A stretch of DNA of 64,000 nucleotides from DATKPA01 sp051955985 (GCA_051955985.1 JBQCGD010000167.1:54749-118748), one strand, 5' to 3'. Shown: positions 26,809 through 37,600, numbered from the stretch's first letter. Made by a program: numbers and translations. The notes: generated from the sequence alone by a model not told the origin.

Positions 26809-29800
26809 ATGACACTCACAAAACGAGCAAACAGCGTTGCGTTCATCCAACGGGCCCTCACGTCGCGGAAGGCCAAGGCGCTGCTGGCGGCGGCTGTTCT
26901 GCCGTTGATCGCCAGCTTTCCCGCACCCGTCCATGCGGCCAATCTCACGTGGGACAGCAGCGAGGGGAATGCCGGGGCGCCCGTGGATGGCTCGGGCAAC
27001 TGGAATACGGTGAGTGCGAACTGGTCGAACGGCACCGTGGATACGGGATGGATCAACGGCAGCGCCGCGATGTTCGGGAATAACGGGACCGCGGGGATTG
27101 TGACGATCGATGACAGCTCGGGCACCGTGAGTGCGGCGGGCTTGACCTTTAATGCGGTCGGGGCGGGGAGCAATTACACGATCGCTGCAAGCGGCGGGGA
27201 TACGCTCACGCTTACGTCGCCGACGATTTCGGTCGTTGCCGGCGTTCGTCCGACGATCAGCGCGCCGATCGCGGGAACCGCGGGCCTGACGCTGACGGGG
27301 GCGGGCGGGCTGCTGCTTTCGGGCGCGAATACGTACTCGGGCGCGACGACGGTCAGCGGAGGCACGCTAACGGTCGGGGCAGGTGGAACACTCGGGGCCA
27401 CAACGAATTCGCTGGTGCTGGGGGCATCAACCGCCGGGAGCGCAACGGCGGTGTCACTGGACATGACCAATGCGAGCGTGACGGTGGGCTCGCTCCTCGT
27501 GAACACGAACACGGCGAGCGCGAACACCATCGTGATCGGCGCCGCTCAAACTTTCACGATCGGTGGGAACACGACGTTCGGGTACACGCCGGCCGTCAGC
27601 AACGCCACGGTGGTGCCGACGACCACCACGACATTCAGCGGGGGCGGCAGCCTTTCGGCGACGGCGGGGAACTTCGTGGTGGGTCCGGCGGGCAATGGCA
27701 TCGTCGAAAATGTGGTCGTCGACATGTCGGGGCTGAGCAACTTCACTTACAACAACGCGAGCGGGAATTTCAGCGTCGCCACGGGAAACCAGGCGGGAGG
27801 CCACCTCACGCTTGCTTCTGCAAACAACACGATTACTGCCGCGACTATCCTGGTCGCGGGCGGCGCCAACGGGAACGGGGGGAACGGGTCGCTTTCATTC
27901 GGCGGGGGGACCAACTCGCTGTTCTATTCGAACAACTGGAATATCGGCATCGACAAGTCGTGGGCGAACATCACATTTGCGGGGGCCAACGGGACGCTCC
28001 TCGTGCGCAACACCGATGGCGGGTCGCGTGCGGGGAATATCACGATCGGGAGCCGCGGGCAGAGCGGCACGGTCAATCCCGGGACGGTGGTGAACCTGAA
28101 CGGCCATTCCGTGGACATCCTGGCGAATTTTCTGACGCTCGGGAGGTCGACGAATTCGTCCACCGGGAACGGGACATTCACGTTCGATACCGGCACCGTG
28201 GACGTGAATGCAATTGATGTCGCCGATGCCTCGAAGGGGACCGCCGTCGGTAATCTCACCGTCGCGGGGGGGACGCTGAACGTGGGACCCTTCGGCTTCT
28301 TCCTCGGCAACAGCGGTGGCGGCAACGTCAACGGCACCTTCAACGTCAACGGCGGCACCGCGAACGTCAACACGAGCATCATCGCCCAAAGCACGGGTTC
28401 GGGCAGCGTTACCGCCACTGTTAACATTGGGGGCGGCACGCTCAACATGAACGGCAACAACATCGGGACGGGCTCGCCGGTGATCACCGTGAACGCGACG
28501 GCCGGCACCTTGGAGAACGTCGGCACGATCAACACCGACGGCGGGATCAACAAGACCGGGCCGGGCACGCTGATCATCACGAACACCGGCGGGTTCACGG
28601 GCAATGCTTACACCGGCAATACGACGATCAACGGCGGCGTCGTCCAACTCGGCGGGACGAATGCCGCGCAGTTCAGCACGCTTGTGGTGAATTCGGAAAA
28701 CGGGCTGGCGTTTGGTTCCGGAGCCGGCACGTTCAATATCGGCGGTCTTGCTGGCAACGGCAGCTTCAGCCTGACCGATACCGCCTCGGGGCCCGTCTCG
28801 CTGCAGGTCACAAACAACAATGGGGCGGCCATGACGTATTCGGGCGCGATGTCCGGCTCCGGCAACCTCACGCTGATGGGCAACAGCACACTGACCCTGA
28901 GCGGATTGAACACTTACACCGGCGGCACGAATGTGAGCGGCGGCACGCTCATTGTGACGGGCTCGCTTGCCGCAAGCGGCAACGTTTCGCTGGCTTCCGG
29001 CACGAGTCTGCTTGGAAACACCGCCAGCGGCAATTCGGTCGGGAGCGTCATGATGGTTTCTGGCGCCACCATCAGCCCGGGATTCACCGGCAGCCCCATC
29101 GGCACGCTCAACCTTACGAATCTCACCGTCCAGGGCGGGACGCTGAATTTCACGCTCGGTCCCAGCGCAACAAACAGCCAGCTCCTCATGAGCGGGCTGG
29201 CAGATTTCACCGGCGCCTCCACGATTTCCGTGACGACTGCCCTGTCGCCCGGCGTCTATACGCTTCTTACGGCCGGCACCCTGAATCTGGGCGTGAATCC
29301 GACGCTCAGCGCCCCGAGCGGAAGCTCATTTGAATATGTGCTCGACTTCACCCACCCGGGCGAGATTCTCCTGGATGTCACGGGGCAGGTCGTCAGCCTC
29401 ACGTGGGCGGGCACTTCCAGCAACTCCTGGGACACCAGCTCGGCGAACTGGAGCAACGGCACCGGGCTGACGACGTATGCCGATCCCGATGGAGTCTCGT
29501 TCACAGACGCTCCTGGTGTTCAGACCAGCATCTCGCTGAATACAACGGTGCTGCCGGGAAGCGTGACGGTGAACTCGAATACGAATAACTACACGATCAG
29601 TGGGTCGGGCGGGATCGGCGGGCCTGCGACCGCGATCACGAAGAGCGGATCGAGCACGCTTGCGCTGCTCACCGCCAACACGTATTCCGGCGGGACGACC
29701 ATCAACGGCGGCACAGTCCAGATCAATTCGGCCGCCAGCCTTGGGGCCTCGCCGGGAGCCGTCAACATCAACGCCGGCACGCTTGAAGTGCTCGGCGGAA

Positions 29801-32124
29801 GCAACATCACCACGTCCCGCAACATTGCTCTTGGGAGCGCGACCAGCACCATCCAGGTGGATGGCGGCTCGGTTTACAGCGTGAATGGGGTGATCTCCGA
29901 CGGCAGTGGCGCAGGGACCCTCAATGCCACTGGTCCAGGGACACTCGCCCTCTTCGGGACGAACACCTACACCGGCGGCACCGTGATCTCGGGCGGCGGC
30001 ACGGTGCAGATCAACTCGGAGAGCAGCCTCGGCGATGCCAGCGGCAACGTGACCATCAACGCCGGCACCCTCGATGCGACGGCCACCATCACCTCGACGC
30101 GCAACGTGAAGCTCGGCGCCTCAACCAGCACCATCCAGGTTGATGGCCCCAACATCTACACGCTGAATGGCCTCATCTCCGATGCGGCCGGCGCCGGTAC
30201 GCGCAACAAAACCGGCGCCGGCACCGTCGTGCTTGGTGCGGCAAATTCGTATTCCGGCGGCACCGTGCTGACGGCGGGCACAGTCAGCATCTCCGCGGAC
30301 AATAATCTCGGCGCGCTGCCCGCTTCCGCAACGCCCAGCAACCTGTTCTTCAATGGCGGATCTCTGATCGCCAGCGGCAACATGACCTTGAGCAGCAACC
30401 GGGGCATCGGTATCAACGGGACCGGCACTATCGGCGCGGCTACCGGGTTCACCCTGAACTACGGGGGCGACATTGCTGATTCCAACGGCTCGGGTGGTCT
30501 CACCATTGGCGGCGGCGGGACGGTCTACTTCTCGGGCACCGCGTCGTACACCGGGGCGACGGCACTCACCGGAACGAGTGTTCTGCAAATCGCGCATGGA
30601 TCAACACTGCCGGCGAACACGGTGCTCAACACCAACAACACCAGCCAACTGATCCTTGGCGACGCCAACGGCCCGGCGAACATCACCATCTCCAATCTCG
30701 GCAGCAGCGGTGCACAAGCGATCCCGGGCATCGTGGCAGGGCCGACCGGGCTTTCCACGGTGACCATCAACTACACCGGCGGAACAGTCGCCACCTATTC
30801 CCGCTTCATCGGCGGAGCAGGGGACAACCAGAACAACATCACGCTGGTTTTCGGAGGCACCGGCACGTTCAAACTCAACGGCAACCCGAATACGTACACG
30901 GGCGGGACGTTCATCAACTCAGGGACGTTGATCGCCTCGCAGGTGGGCGCCCTGGGCGATCCCAGCAGCCCCATCACGCTCACGGGGGGCATTCTCGACC
31001 TGCAGACCAATACCACGGTGAATGCCTACAACGTCTCGGTCACAGGCGATGCGACCATCCAGCCGGACGTTAATTCCGCTGCCACCGCGGGAATCACGCA
31101 GACGCTTGGCGATCTTAGCATCGGTGCGAATACGCTCACCGTTACGCCGGGAACGGTCGTCGCGACGGGAACGCCGAAGCTGGCGTTCGGCAGTGTGACC
31201 CTCTCCGGCGCGGCGAATGCAACAACGACAGTCGCCCCGAGATTCAATGGCGCCAACACCGTGCAGGCGGCCGTCGTCCTCGGTTCTGTTACCGGTTCCG
31301 CCTCCGCGGGCAATACCCGGACGCTCCAACTCGATGGCACGACGGCCGGCAACGCGATTTCCGGCGCAATAAGCGATGGATCGAACGGCGGCAAAGTCGC
31401 TGTCACCGCGGCCGGCACCGGCAGTTGGACGCTCTCCGGCGCCAGCACCTACACCGGTGGAACCAGCATCAGCGGAGGGACGCTCATTGCCAACAATGCT
31501 TCCGCCCTGGGCATCGGCCCGGTTGCGGTGCATACCGGCGGCTCTCTGCAGCTTCAGGCCGGCCTCAAGGTTTCCTCCCTCGCCTTCGATGGTTCCACCA
31601 ATAGCTGGACCGGTGCACTCGATCTCGCGAACAACAAATTGATCGTTGATGATGCGGTTACGCATGCCACGTCGCTGGCCAATTTGCGGAATCAGGTCGG
31701 TTCGGTCATCACGAATACGGGCCTTCCCGCGAATTATGGCATCGCCGTCGTCGAAAATGCCGCCCTCTCGACCCCGCTGACAATGTTCGGAGGAATCAGC
31801 GTTGGTCAGAACTCGATCCTGGTGAGTGGCGAACTTCTCGGCGATGCCAACATCGACGGCAAAGTCGACCTGACCGACCTCTCGACCATCCTTAACAACT
31901 TCGGCACTGCCACCCTCGCCTGGAGTTCGGGCAACTTCGACGGCGCCGCCACCGTCAACCTGACGGACCTCTCGTTCGTCTTGAACAATTTCGGCCTCAC
32001 CAATCCGAACGCAAACACTGCAACGGCTGCTGTCGCTGCGATCGCAACGCCGGAACCCGCCACCGCGGTCCTTCTGGCGGCCGGCACCCTGGGGCTTATC
32101 CGCCGGCGGCGTCGTATCGCGTAA
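26809..32124 (+). CDS. Giant beta-strand repeat PEP-CTERM surface protein with dockerin-like module
   Basis: From the ATG at 26809 (GGAG upstream) the product is 1771 residues. A signal peptide ends near PAPVHA (residue 43). The body is a Gly/Thr/Asn/Ser-rich beta-solenoid with at least eight autotransporter-associated repeats, each containing NTYSGGT- or NTYTGGT-like cores (for example TLALLTANTYSGGTTINGG). Near residue 1676 two calcium-loop-like repeats, LLGDANIDGKVDLTDLSTIL and GNFDGAATVNLTDLSFVL, resemble a type I dockerin. The last 25 residues are a PEP-CTERM sorting signal (ATPEPAT, hydrophobic helix, RRRRRIA), so an exosortase should handle it. There is no autotransporter barrel. The C-terminal 190 residues are paralogous to the protein at 45239-47638. 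A strong terminator follows. Confidence 0.9.
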   Translation: MTLTKRANSVAFIQRALTSRKAKALLAAAVLPLIASFPAPVHAANLTWDSSEGNAGAPVDGSGNWNTVSANWSNGTVDTGWINGSAAMFGNNGTAGIVTIDDSSGTVSAAGLTFNAVGAGSNYTIAASGGDTLTLTSPTISVVAGVRPTISAPIAGTAGLTLTGAGGLLLSGANTYSGATTVSGGTLTVGAGGTLGATTNSLVLGASTAGSATAVSLDMTNASVTVGSLLVNTNTASANTIVIGAAQTFTIGGNTTFGYTPAVSNATVVPTTTTTFSGGGSLSATAGNFVVGPAGNGIVENVVVDMSGLSNFTYNNASGNFSVATGNQAGGHLTLASANNTITAATILVAGGANGNGGNGSLSFGGGTNSLFYSNNWNIGIDKSWANITFAGANGTLLVRNTDGGSRAGNITIGSRGQSGTVNPGTVVNLNGHSVDILANFLTLGRSTNSSTGNGTFTFDTGTVDVNAIDVADASKGTAVGNLTVAGGTLNVGPFGFFLGNSGGGNVNGTFNVNGGTANVNTSIIAQSTGSGSVTATVNIGGGTLNMNGNNIGTGSPVITVNATAGTLENVGTINTDGGINKTGPGTLIITNTGGFTGNAYTGNTTINGGVVQLGGTNAAQFSTLVVNSENGLAFGSGAGTFNIGGLAGNGSFSLTDTASGPVSLQVTNNNGAAMTYSGAMSGSGNLTLMGNSTLTLSGLNTYTGGTNVSGGTLIVTGSLAASGNVSLASGTSLLGNTASGNSVGSVMMVSGATISPGFTGSPIGTLNLTNLTVQGGTLNFTLGPSATNSQLLMSGLADFTGASTISVTTALSPGVYTLLTAGTLNLGVNPTLSAPSGSSFEYVLDFTHPGEILLDVTGQVVSLTWAGTSSNSWDTSSANWSNGTGLTTYADPDGVSFTDAPGVQTSISLNTTVLPGSVTVNSNTNNYTISGSGGIGGPATAITKSGSSTLALLTANTYSGGTTINGGTVQINSAASLGASPGAVNINAGTLEVLGGSNITTSRNIALGSATSTIQVDGGSVYSVNGVISDGSGAGTLNATGPGTLALFGTNTYTGGTVISGGGTVQINSESSLGDASGNVTINAGTLDATATITSTRNVKLGASTSTIQVDGPNIYTLNGLISDAAGAGTRNKTGAGTVVLGAANSYSGGTVLTAGTVSISADNNLGALPASATPSNLFFNGGSLIASGNMTLSSNRGIGINGTGTIGAATGFTLNYGGDIADSNGSGGLTIGGGGTVYFSGTASYTGATALTGTSVLQIAHGSTLPANTVLNTNNTSQLILGDANGPANITISNLGSSGAQAIPGIVAGPTGLSTVTINYTGGTVATYSRFIGGAGDNQNNITLVFGGTGTFKLNGNPNTYTGGTFINSGTLIASQVGALGDPSSPITLTGGILDLQTNTTVNAYNVSVTGDATIQPDVNSAATAGITQTLGDLSIGANTLTVTPGTVVATGTPKLAFGSVTLSGAANATTTVAPRFNGANTVQAAVVLGSVTGSASAGNTRTLQLDGTTAGNAISGAISDGSNGGKVAVTAAGTGSWTLSGASTYTGGTSISGGTLIANNASALGIGPVAVHTGGSLQLQAGLKVSSLAFDGSTNSWTGALDLANNKLIVDDAVTHATSLANLRNQVGSVITNTGLPANYGIAVVENAALSTPLTMFGGISVGQNSILVSGELLGDANIDGKVDLTDLSTILNNFGTATLAWSSGNFDGAATVNLTDLSFVLNNFGLTNPNANTATAAVAAIATPEPATAVLLAAGTLGLIRRRRRIA

Positions 32125-32149
32125 GAACGAAACATCCATCCTCGGCGAC

Positions 32150-32211
32150 CCACGCGAACTATCCCGGGCATGACAAGAGACAATCATGCTCGGGATTCGC
32201 GTGGTCTTTTT
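32150..32211 (+). terminator. Strong rho-independent terminator
   Basis: CCACGCGAA (32150-32158) pairs with TTCGCGTGG (32196-32204), and inside it ATCCCGGGCATGA (32161-32173) pairs with TCATGCTCGGGAT (32184-32196) with one mismatch. TCTTTTTT follows at once on the plus strand. It lies 25 bp after the stop codon of the giant repeat-protein gene and clearly ends its transcript. Confidence 0.9.
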
Positions 32212-32298
32212 TGGGGGAGAATTTTTAGCGAGGCGAACGCCGGAGGGGGCGGCAACGATTCCGAGCGCTGCAGGGGAAGCTCGCCAACATCGGCTTTA

Positions 32299-32637
32299 TC
32301 AGTTTCGGAAAGCGCGGCGGCGTTGCATTAGGAGGAAAAGGCCCACAGTTCCGAGAGCCGGCGTTGCAGGTTCGGGGGCAGGATCGGCTGCAAATTTCAT
32401 TGCCTGGCCATTGTCCAATTGTGCGTTGGAACTGAGGGTGAGGGTGGTCAGGGGGCCGGCAAAGCGGATCACGCCATCGTAAACGTCGCCCGCGGGCAGC
32501 GTGAGCGTAGTGGATGTGTGGCAATCGCGCCGCGTGGCCTTCTCCCTATCACTTACATCCTGACCTTCCCCACGAACAGTGGGAGCGTCGGCCCCCGTGA
32601 ATTGAGACCAGCCTCGAATGCATCGGGATCTCGCCTC
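32299..32637 (-). pseudogene. Remnant of a PEP-CTERM protein gene (C-terminal end only)
   Basis: Read on the minus strand, the frame ending in TGA at 32299 translates to LTLPAGDVYDGVIRFAG, then LTTLTLSSNAQLDNG and APEPATPALGTVGLFLLMQ, and closes with RRRAFRN. This is a normal PEP-CTERM tail (Pro-Glu-Pro, hydrophobic helix, basic end) behind a short beta-rich stretch. The frame is open back to a TAG at 32638, but no start codon with a ribosome binding site, signal peptide or sensible domain is seen. The part before about 32530 looks unrelated. It is best read as the surviving 3' end of a surface-protein gene, lost by deletion or recombination. A very small intact gene is less likely. Confidence 0.6.
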
Positions 32638-32828
32638 CTAACGCCGTAAGGACGCCGGGAAGCGCTCGCCCGTATGCCGGAACATGGGCCGAGCGGGGAG
32701 CCACTGCGCCGATCTCGAACGGAATCTAAGGTGAGAAATCCTGTGATGCCGAACTGGACGAATTGCTCGGGGGCAATCGGGACTCAATCGGGTTAGTTCC
32801 CGTCCGCAGATACACGATGCCAACATAG

Positions 32829-32861
32829 AAAAGCCCTCCGCACTTGCCGCGGAGGGCTTTT
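32829..32861 (-). terminator. Bidirectional rho-independent terminator
   Basis: AAAAGCCCTCCGC (32829-32841) pairs perfectly with GCGGAGGGCTTTT (32849-32861) around a seven-base loop. The A and T tracts on the two sides let it work in both directions. It lies 188 bp after the stop of the minus-strand Sel1 lipoprotein gene and probably ends that transcript. Confidence 0.8.
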
Positions 32862-33049
32862 GCCGTTCGAAGCACTGACGGTGCTTTGCACCTCACCGAA
32901 CTGGCAGCGATGCCACGGATAGCCGCCGATCAACGGACCGCTCGCATCACCTCGACCGCTTTTTGCTTGTTCACAACCTGACTCTCGTGCACCTCAGCGG
33001 AACCTTCCTCGTCCGCGAGACATGAACGGCTAAAGACCAGGAGCCGCGT

Positions 33050-34522
33050 TCATTTATCCCGCCCCCGCTTCTCCTTCATCCACGCCTTCCCCCGTTCATT
33101 CCCCTTCTCCGCCGCCATTTTGTACCACCGCCCCGCCTCCTTCATGTCCATCGGCATCCCCTCCCCCTTCTCATACATTTCTCCCAGATCCGCCATCGCC
33201 GGCGCATCCCCTCCCGCTGCCCCTTTCTCCAGCCACTTCCGCGCCTCCAGAAAATTCCGCTCCACTCCCTCCCCGCGCAAATACATCTCCCCAATATTCG
33301 TCGGCGCCGAAGTAGAGCCACCCGCCTCTGCCTCCCGGAAGCACCGCATCGCCTCACCATAATCCTGCTTCACCCCATTCCCCTTCCGATACATTTCCCC
33401 GATTTCGTTCATCCCCGCCTTATCCCCCGCCGCCACATCACGCCGATACCACGCCAGCGCCTTCTCCCCATCCTTCGCCACCCCCCGCCCATCCCGGTAC
33501 ATCCCCGCCAGCATCCACATCCCAAACGTATTCCCCTTCTCCGCCGCCCGCTCAAACCACTTCACTGCCTCCCCATCGTTCACCGCCACCCCCTCCCCTT
33601 TCTTGTACATGTACCCGATAAACGCCATCGACGTGTCGTCCCCCCGCGCCGCCGCTTTCCGATACCAGCGCATCGCCGCCCCGTAATCCCGCGCCACACC
33701 TTGCCCATCCTCATACCGGCTCCCCGTTTCATACATCCCATACACGTTCCCCCATTGCCCCGCCATGTGAAACCAGCACGTCGCCTGCTTCTGGTCCTCC
33801 GCCACCCCAAGCCCCTTGTCATACAACGTCCCGATCGCCTTCATCCCATCCTCATCCCCCTGCCGCGCCGCCATGCGATACCACGCCATCGCCCTCCCAT
33901 AATCCCGCTCCACTCCCTTTCCCTCCTCGAAGAACGTTCCGATGTTGTACATCGACCCCGCATCCCCCGCATTCGCCCCCTTCAGATACCACTTCAACGC
34001 TTCTTTGTAATCCACCGGTCGCCCCCTCCCCAGCCCATACATGCCCCCCAGGTTCCTGCACGCCATCCCATACCCCTTATCCGCCGCCATCCGATACCAC
34101 CGCGCCGCCTCCCCATAATCCCGCGCCACGCCATAGCCACTCTCGTAATACAGCCCCACGTTGAACATCGAAATCGCCGCCCCGCCTGCCGCCCCTTTTC
34201 GATACCATGCCAACGCTTCTGCATAATTCACCTCCACCCCCTTCCCCGTTCCATACAGGTATCCCAGCTCCGTATACGCCGGCACATGCCCCTTTGCCGC
34301 CGCCCGCCGAAACCATTTCATCGCCTGCTGATAATCCTGCGCAACATCCTTCCCATACTCGTAATGCTCCCCAATCGCATACATCGCCGCCGCATCCCCC
34401 CAATGCGCCTTCCACTCCTCCCCCCGCAACTCCGCCGTAGGCAGCCCCGAACACCCCCCAAGCAGCCCCGCCATCAACCCCAATACCACCCACGCCCATA
34501 GCGCCACTCCCACTCTTCCCAT
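33050..34522 (-). CDS. Sel1-repeat lipoprotein with twelve tandem repeats
   Basis: The ATG at 34522 has GGAGG five bases upstream and gives 490 residues; the frame stays open to 34660 but that part has no such support. MGRVGVALWAWVVLGL, a hydrophobic run and the lipobox LLGGC make it a lipoprotein. Twelve 36-residue Sel1-like (TPR-related) repeats then follow without a break, for example AYTELGYLYGTGKGVEVNYA and MYNIGTFFEEGKGVERDYGR, and the protein ends in a short basic tail. Sel1 repeats form a curved helical scaffold for protein-protein contacts, in bacteria often in the periplasm. No catalytic domain is attached, so it is probably an adaptor. It is monocistronic, 156 bp from the carboxylase gene's end. 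Confidence 0.92.
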   Translation of the reverse strand: MGRVGVALWAWVVLGLMAGLLGGCSGLPTAELRGEEWKAHWGDAAAMYAIGEHYEYGKDVAQDYQQAMKWFRRAAAKGHVPAYTELGYLYGTGKGVEVNYAEALAWYRKGAAGGAAISMFNVGLYYESGYGVARDYGEAARWYRMAADKGYGMACRNLGGMYGLGRGRPVDYKEALKWYLKGANAGDAGSMYNIGTFFEEGKGVERDYGRAMAWYRMAARQGDEDGMKAIGTLYDKGLGVAEDQKQATCWFHMAGQWGNVYGMYETGSRYEDGQGVARDYGAAMRWYRKAAARGDDTSMAFIGYMYKKGEGVAVNDGEAVKWFERAAEKGNTFGMWMLAGMYRDGRGVAKDGEKALAWYRRDVAAGDKAGMNEIGEMYRKGNGVKQDYGEAMRCFREAEAGGSTSAPTNIGEMYLRGEGVERNFLEARKWLEKGAAGGDAPAMADLGEMYEKGEGMPMDMKEAGRWYKMAAEKGNERGKAWMKEKRGRDK

Positions 34523-34678
34523 GGTCACCTCCACCAGGAGAATAACCCCTTCCCCGCCCCGCCAACGACCTTTTTCGCAAAAATATATTCCGTCTAGAAG
34601 ATGGCCAACCCCGCACACACCTTGGCCATCTCCTCTTGGCCATCTGCATTTTTGACTCAAAAACGCAGATTTCTTGCG

Positions 34679-37600
34679 CTACACCCGCAACACCACCAAC
34701 TGCTGCCCCGCCGTCACCGGCTTCCCCTCCGTGCACACCACGCTCTCCACCACCCCATCGCTCGGCGCCAGCACCGTGATCTCCATCTTCATCGCCTCAA
34801 TAATCACCAGCACCTCCCCCGCCTTCACCCGCTTCCCCGCCACCGCCGGCACCTTCCAGATATTCCCCGAAATCCCCGCACTCACCGCCTCGCACCCCTC
34901 CGGCACCGCCGAAGCCTCCGGTGGCGGCGCATTGTCATTGTCCGTCTCCGATTGATACGTCAACTGCCCGCTCACCCGCCACCGCTCCCGCTCCGCCTCA
35001 AACGCCTCCTGCTGCATCGTCTTGAATTTCGAAATGGATGCCGCATTCTCCCGCAGAAACGCGTTGTACTTCCGCAGCGAGAACGTCTCCTCCTCGATGC
35101 GCAGCTGGAGTTTCCCCTGCGGAAAATCCTCGCGCATCTGCAAAAGCTCTTCCGCCGACACCGGATAAAACCGAATCTGGTCAAAGAACCGCAGCAGCCA
35201 TGGCGTCCCCTTCTCAAAATCCGCTGTCGTCTTGTGCGTGTTCCACACATGGATCGTCCGCCCGACAAACTGATACCCGCCCGGCCCTTCCATCCCGTAA
35301 ATGCACATATACGCCCCGCCGATGCCGACGGAATTCTCCGCGGTCCACGTGCGCGCCGGGTTGTACTTCGTCGTCACCAGCCGATGGCGCGGATCCACCG
35401 GCGTCGCCACCGGCGCCCCGAGATACACATCTCCCAGCCCCAGCGTCAAATACGACGCATTGAACACAATCTCCTTCACCCGCTCCACCGAATCCAGCCC
35501 GTTGATCCGCCGGATAAACTCAATATTCCACGGACACCACGGCGCATCCGGCCGCACCGACTTCATGTAAATCTCGATCGCCTTCCGCGTCGCCACATCG
35601 TCCCACGACAGCGGCATGTGCACGATCCGCGTCGGCACCTCCAGGTCCTCAATCGCCGGCAACTCCTCCTCCACCGCCAGCAGCACATCCATCAGCTTCT
35701 TCAGCGGCAGCACCCGCGAATCATAATGAATGTGCAACGACCGAATCCCCGGCGTCAGATCCACAATCCCCTCAATCCGCTTCGCGCGCAGATGCTCCGT
35801 CAACGCATGAATCCGGAACCGCAGATTCAAATCCAACACCAGCGGCCCATATTCCACCAGCAGATACTTATCCCCATCCAACCGATAAACCACCTGCGGC
35901 CGCGTCGCCGTCTCCGCCAGCGTGTGCAACACCGGCGAAGCATTTTCGATTTTCAATTTTCGATTTTCGATTTGGGCGGGCGCAGAAACGCGCAGCGTTT
36001 CAATCGCCGCATCCTGCTCCTTCTCCAGCCGGTTCGCCTCCTCAATTGACACCGCCACAAACCGCAGCGTATCCCCCGGCTTGAACTGTCCCATCTTCCA
36101 CAAATCCGCCTGCACAATCGTCGCCGGGCAAACAAACCCGCCCAGCGACGGCCCATCCGGCCCCAGAATCACCGGCATGTCCCCCGTGTAATCCACCGTC
36201 CCGATCGCATACGCGTTGTCATGAATGTTCGACGGATGAAGCCCCGCCTCCCCCCCATCGCGCCGCGCCCACGTCGGCTTCGGCCCGACCAGCCGAACGC
36301 CCGTCCGATTCGAATTGTAATGAATCTTCCAAGTCGCCGAGAAAATCGTCTCCACATCCTCCGGTGTAAAAAAGTCGGGCGCCCCATGCGGCCCATAAAT
36401 CACGCGCACCTCCCACGCATGCGTCAACTCCGGCGCAAGTTCCTTCGGCAACGCCCCCGCAATTTCATTCTGAATTCTGAACTCTGAATTCTGAATTCCC
36501 AAATTCACAACGTCCCCCGTGCGCAACGTCCGCCCCGCATGCCCCCCAAAATTCCCCAGCGTAAACGTCGCCCGCGAATTCAAATACTTCGGCACATCAA
36601 TCCCCCCACGAATCGCCAGATACGTCCTGAACCCCGCCCCCTTGATCTGCCCGATCTTCAGCACCTGCCCCGCCCTCACCGCCACCGGCGCGCAATACGC
36701 CACCGGCTGCCCATCCAGCGTCGCCGTCATCGGCGCACCAACCAGCGCCACCACCGCATCCGCATTGAACTTCAACGTCGGACCCGACAGCGTAAACTCA
36801 AACCCCGCCGCCTCCGGCGAGTTCCCGAGAATCCGATTCGCCAGCCGGAACGACAGATGATCCATCGGCCCCGACGGCGGCACGCCAATGTCCCAGTACC
36901 CGATCCGCCCCGGATAATCCTGCACCGTCGACTGCGGCCCCCCCTCCAACACATCAATCGTGCTCGGCTTGTACACAAACGCATTCAACAACCCCGTCGA
37001 AACATCCCCGCTCCGAAATTTCGGCTCGTCCAAAATCTGCCGCAGGTACGAGAGATTCGACTCAATCCCATACACCTGCGTCTCCCCCAGCGCCTTCTTC
37101 AAATTCTCAATCGCCTCCGCCCGATCCGCCCCCTTCACAATGATCTTCGCAATCAACGGATCGTAATACGGACTCACCTCCGACCCCGCCTCAACCCACG
37201 TCTCATTCCGCGCATTGGTCGAAAACGTCACCGACGTCAACTTCCCCGACGACGGCTGAAAATTCTTGTTCGGATCCTCCGCATACAACCGCACCTGGAT
37301 CGACGCCCCCTGCGGCTCCCGCCGAATCGTCTCCAGCGCCGGCAACTCCCCCGCCGCCTGCTTCACCATCCACTCCACCAAGTCATACCCCGTGACCTCC
37401 TCCGTCACCGTGTGCTCCACCTGCAGCCGCGTGTTGACCTCCAGGAAATACGCCGCCTGCGTCGCCGTGTCGTAAATAAATTCCACCGTCCCCGCCGACT
37501 GATACTTCACCGCCTTCGCCAGATTCGTCGCCGCATCAAACAGCGTCTTCCGCACCGCCGCCGTAATGTTCGGCGCCGGCGTCTCCTCAATCACCTTCTG

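Larger units (their letters stand above)
32212..33049. other. Gene-poor region with one gene remnant and one hairpin
   Basis: About 840 bp without an intact gene lie between the plus-strand terminator at 32150 and the Sel1 lipoprotein gene ending at 33050. It holds the remnant of a PEP-CTERM gene (32299-32637, minus) and the hairpin at 32829-32861. The rest shows nothing recognisable. The plus-strand base composition changes across this area from G-rich or balanced to strongly C-rich. Confidence 0.6.

Noticed and set aside
32700..32826. tRNA-like sequence with a GGTTAGTTCCC segment
   Set aside because: The T-arm does not pair correctly and no acceptor, D or anticodon stem could be built.
32930..33049. 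In-frame continuation of 39 codons after the stop of the Sel1 lipoprotein gene
   Set aside because: It looks somewhat protein-like (QVVNKQKAVEVMRAVR) but has no start codon or homology that I recognise, and stop-codon readthrough cannot be supported.
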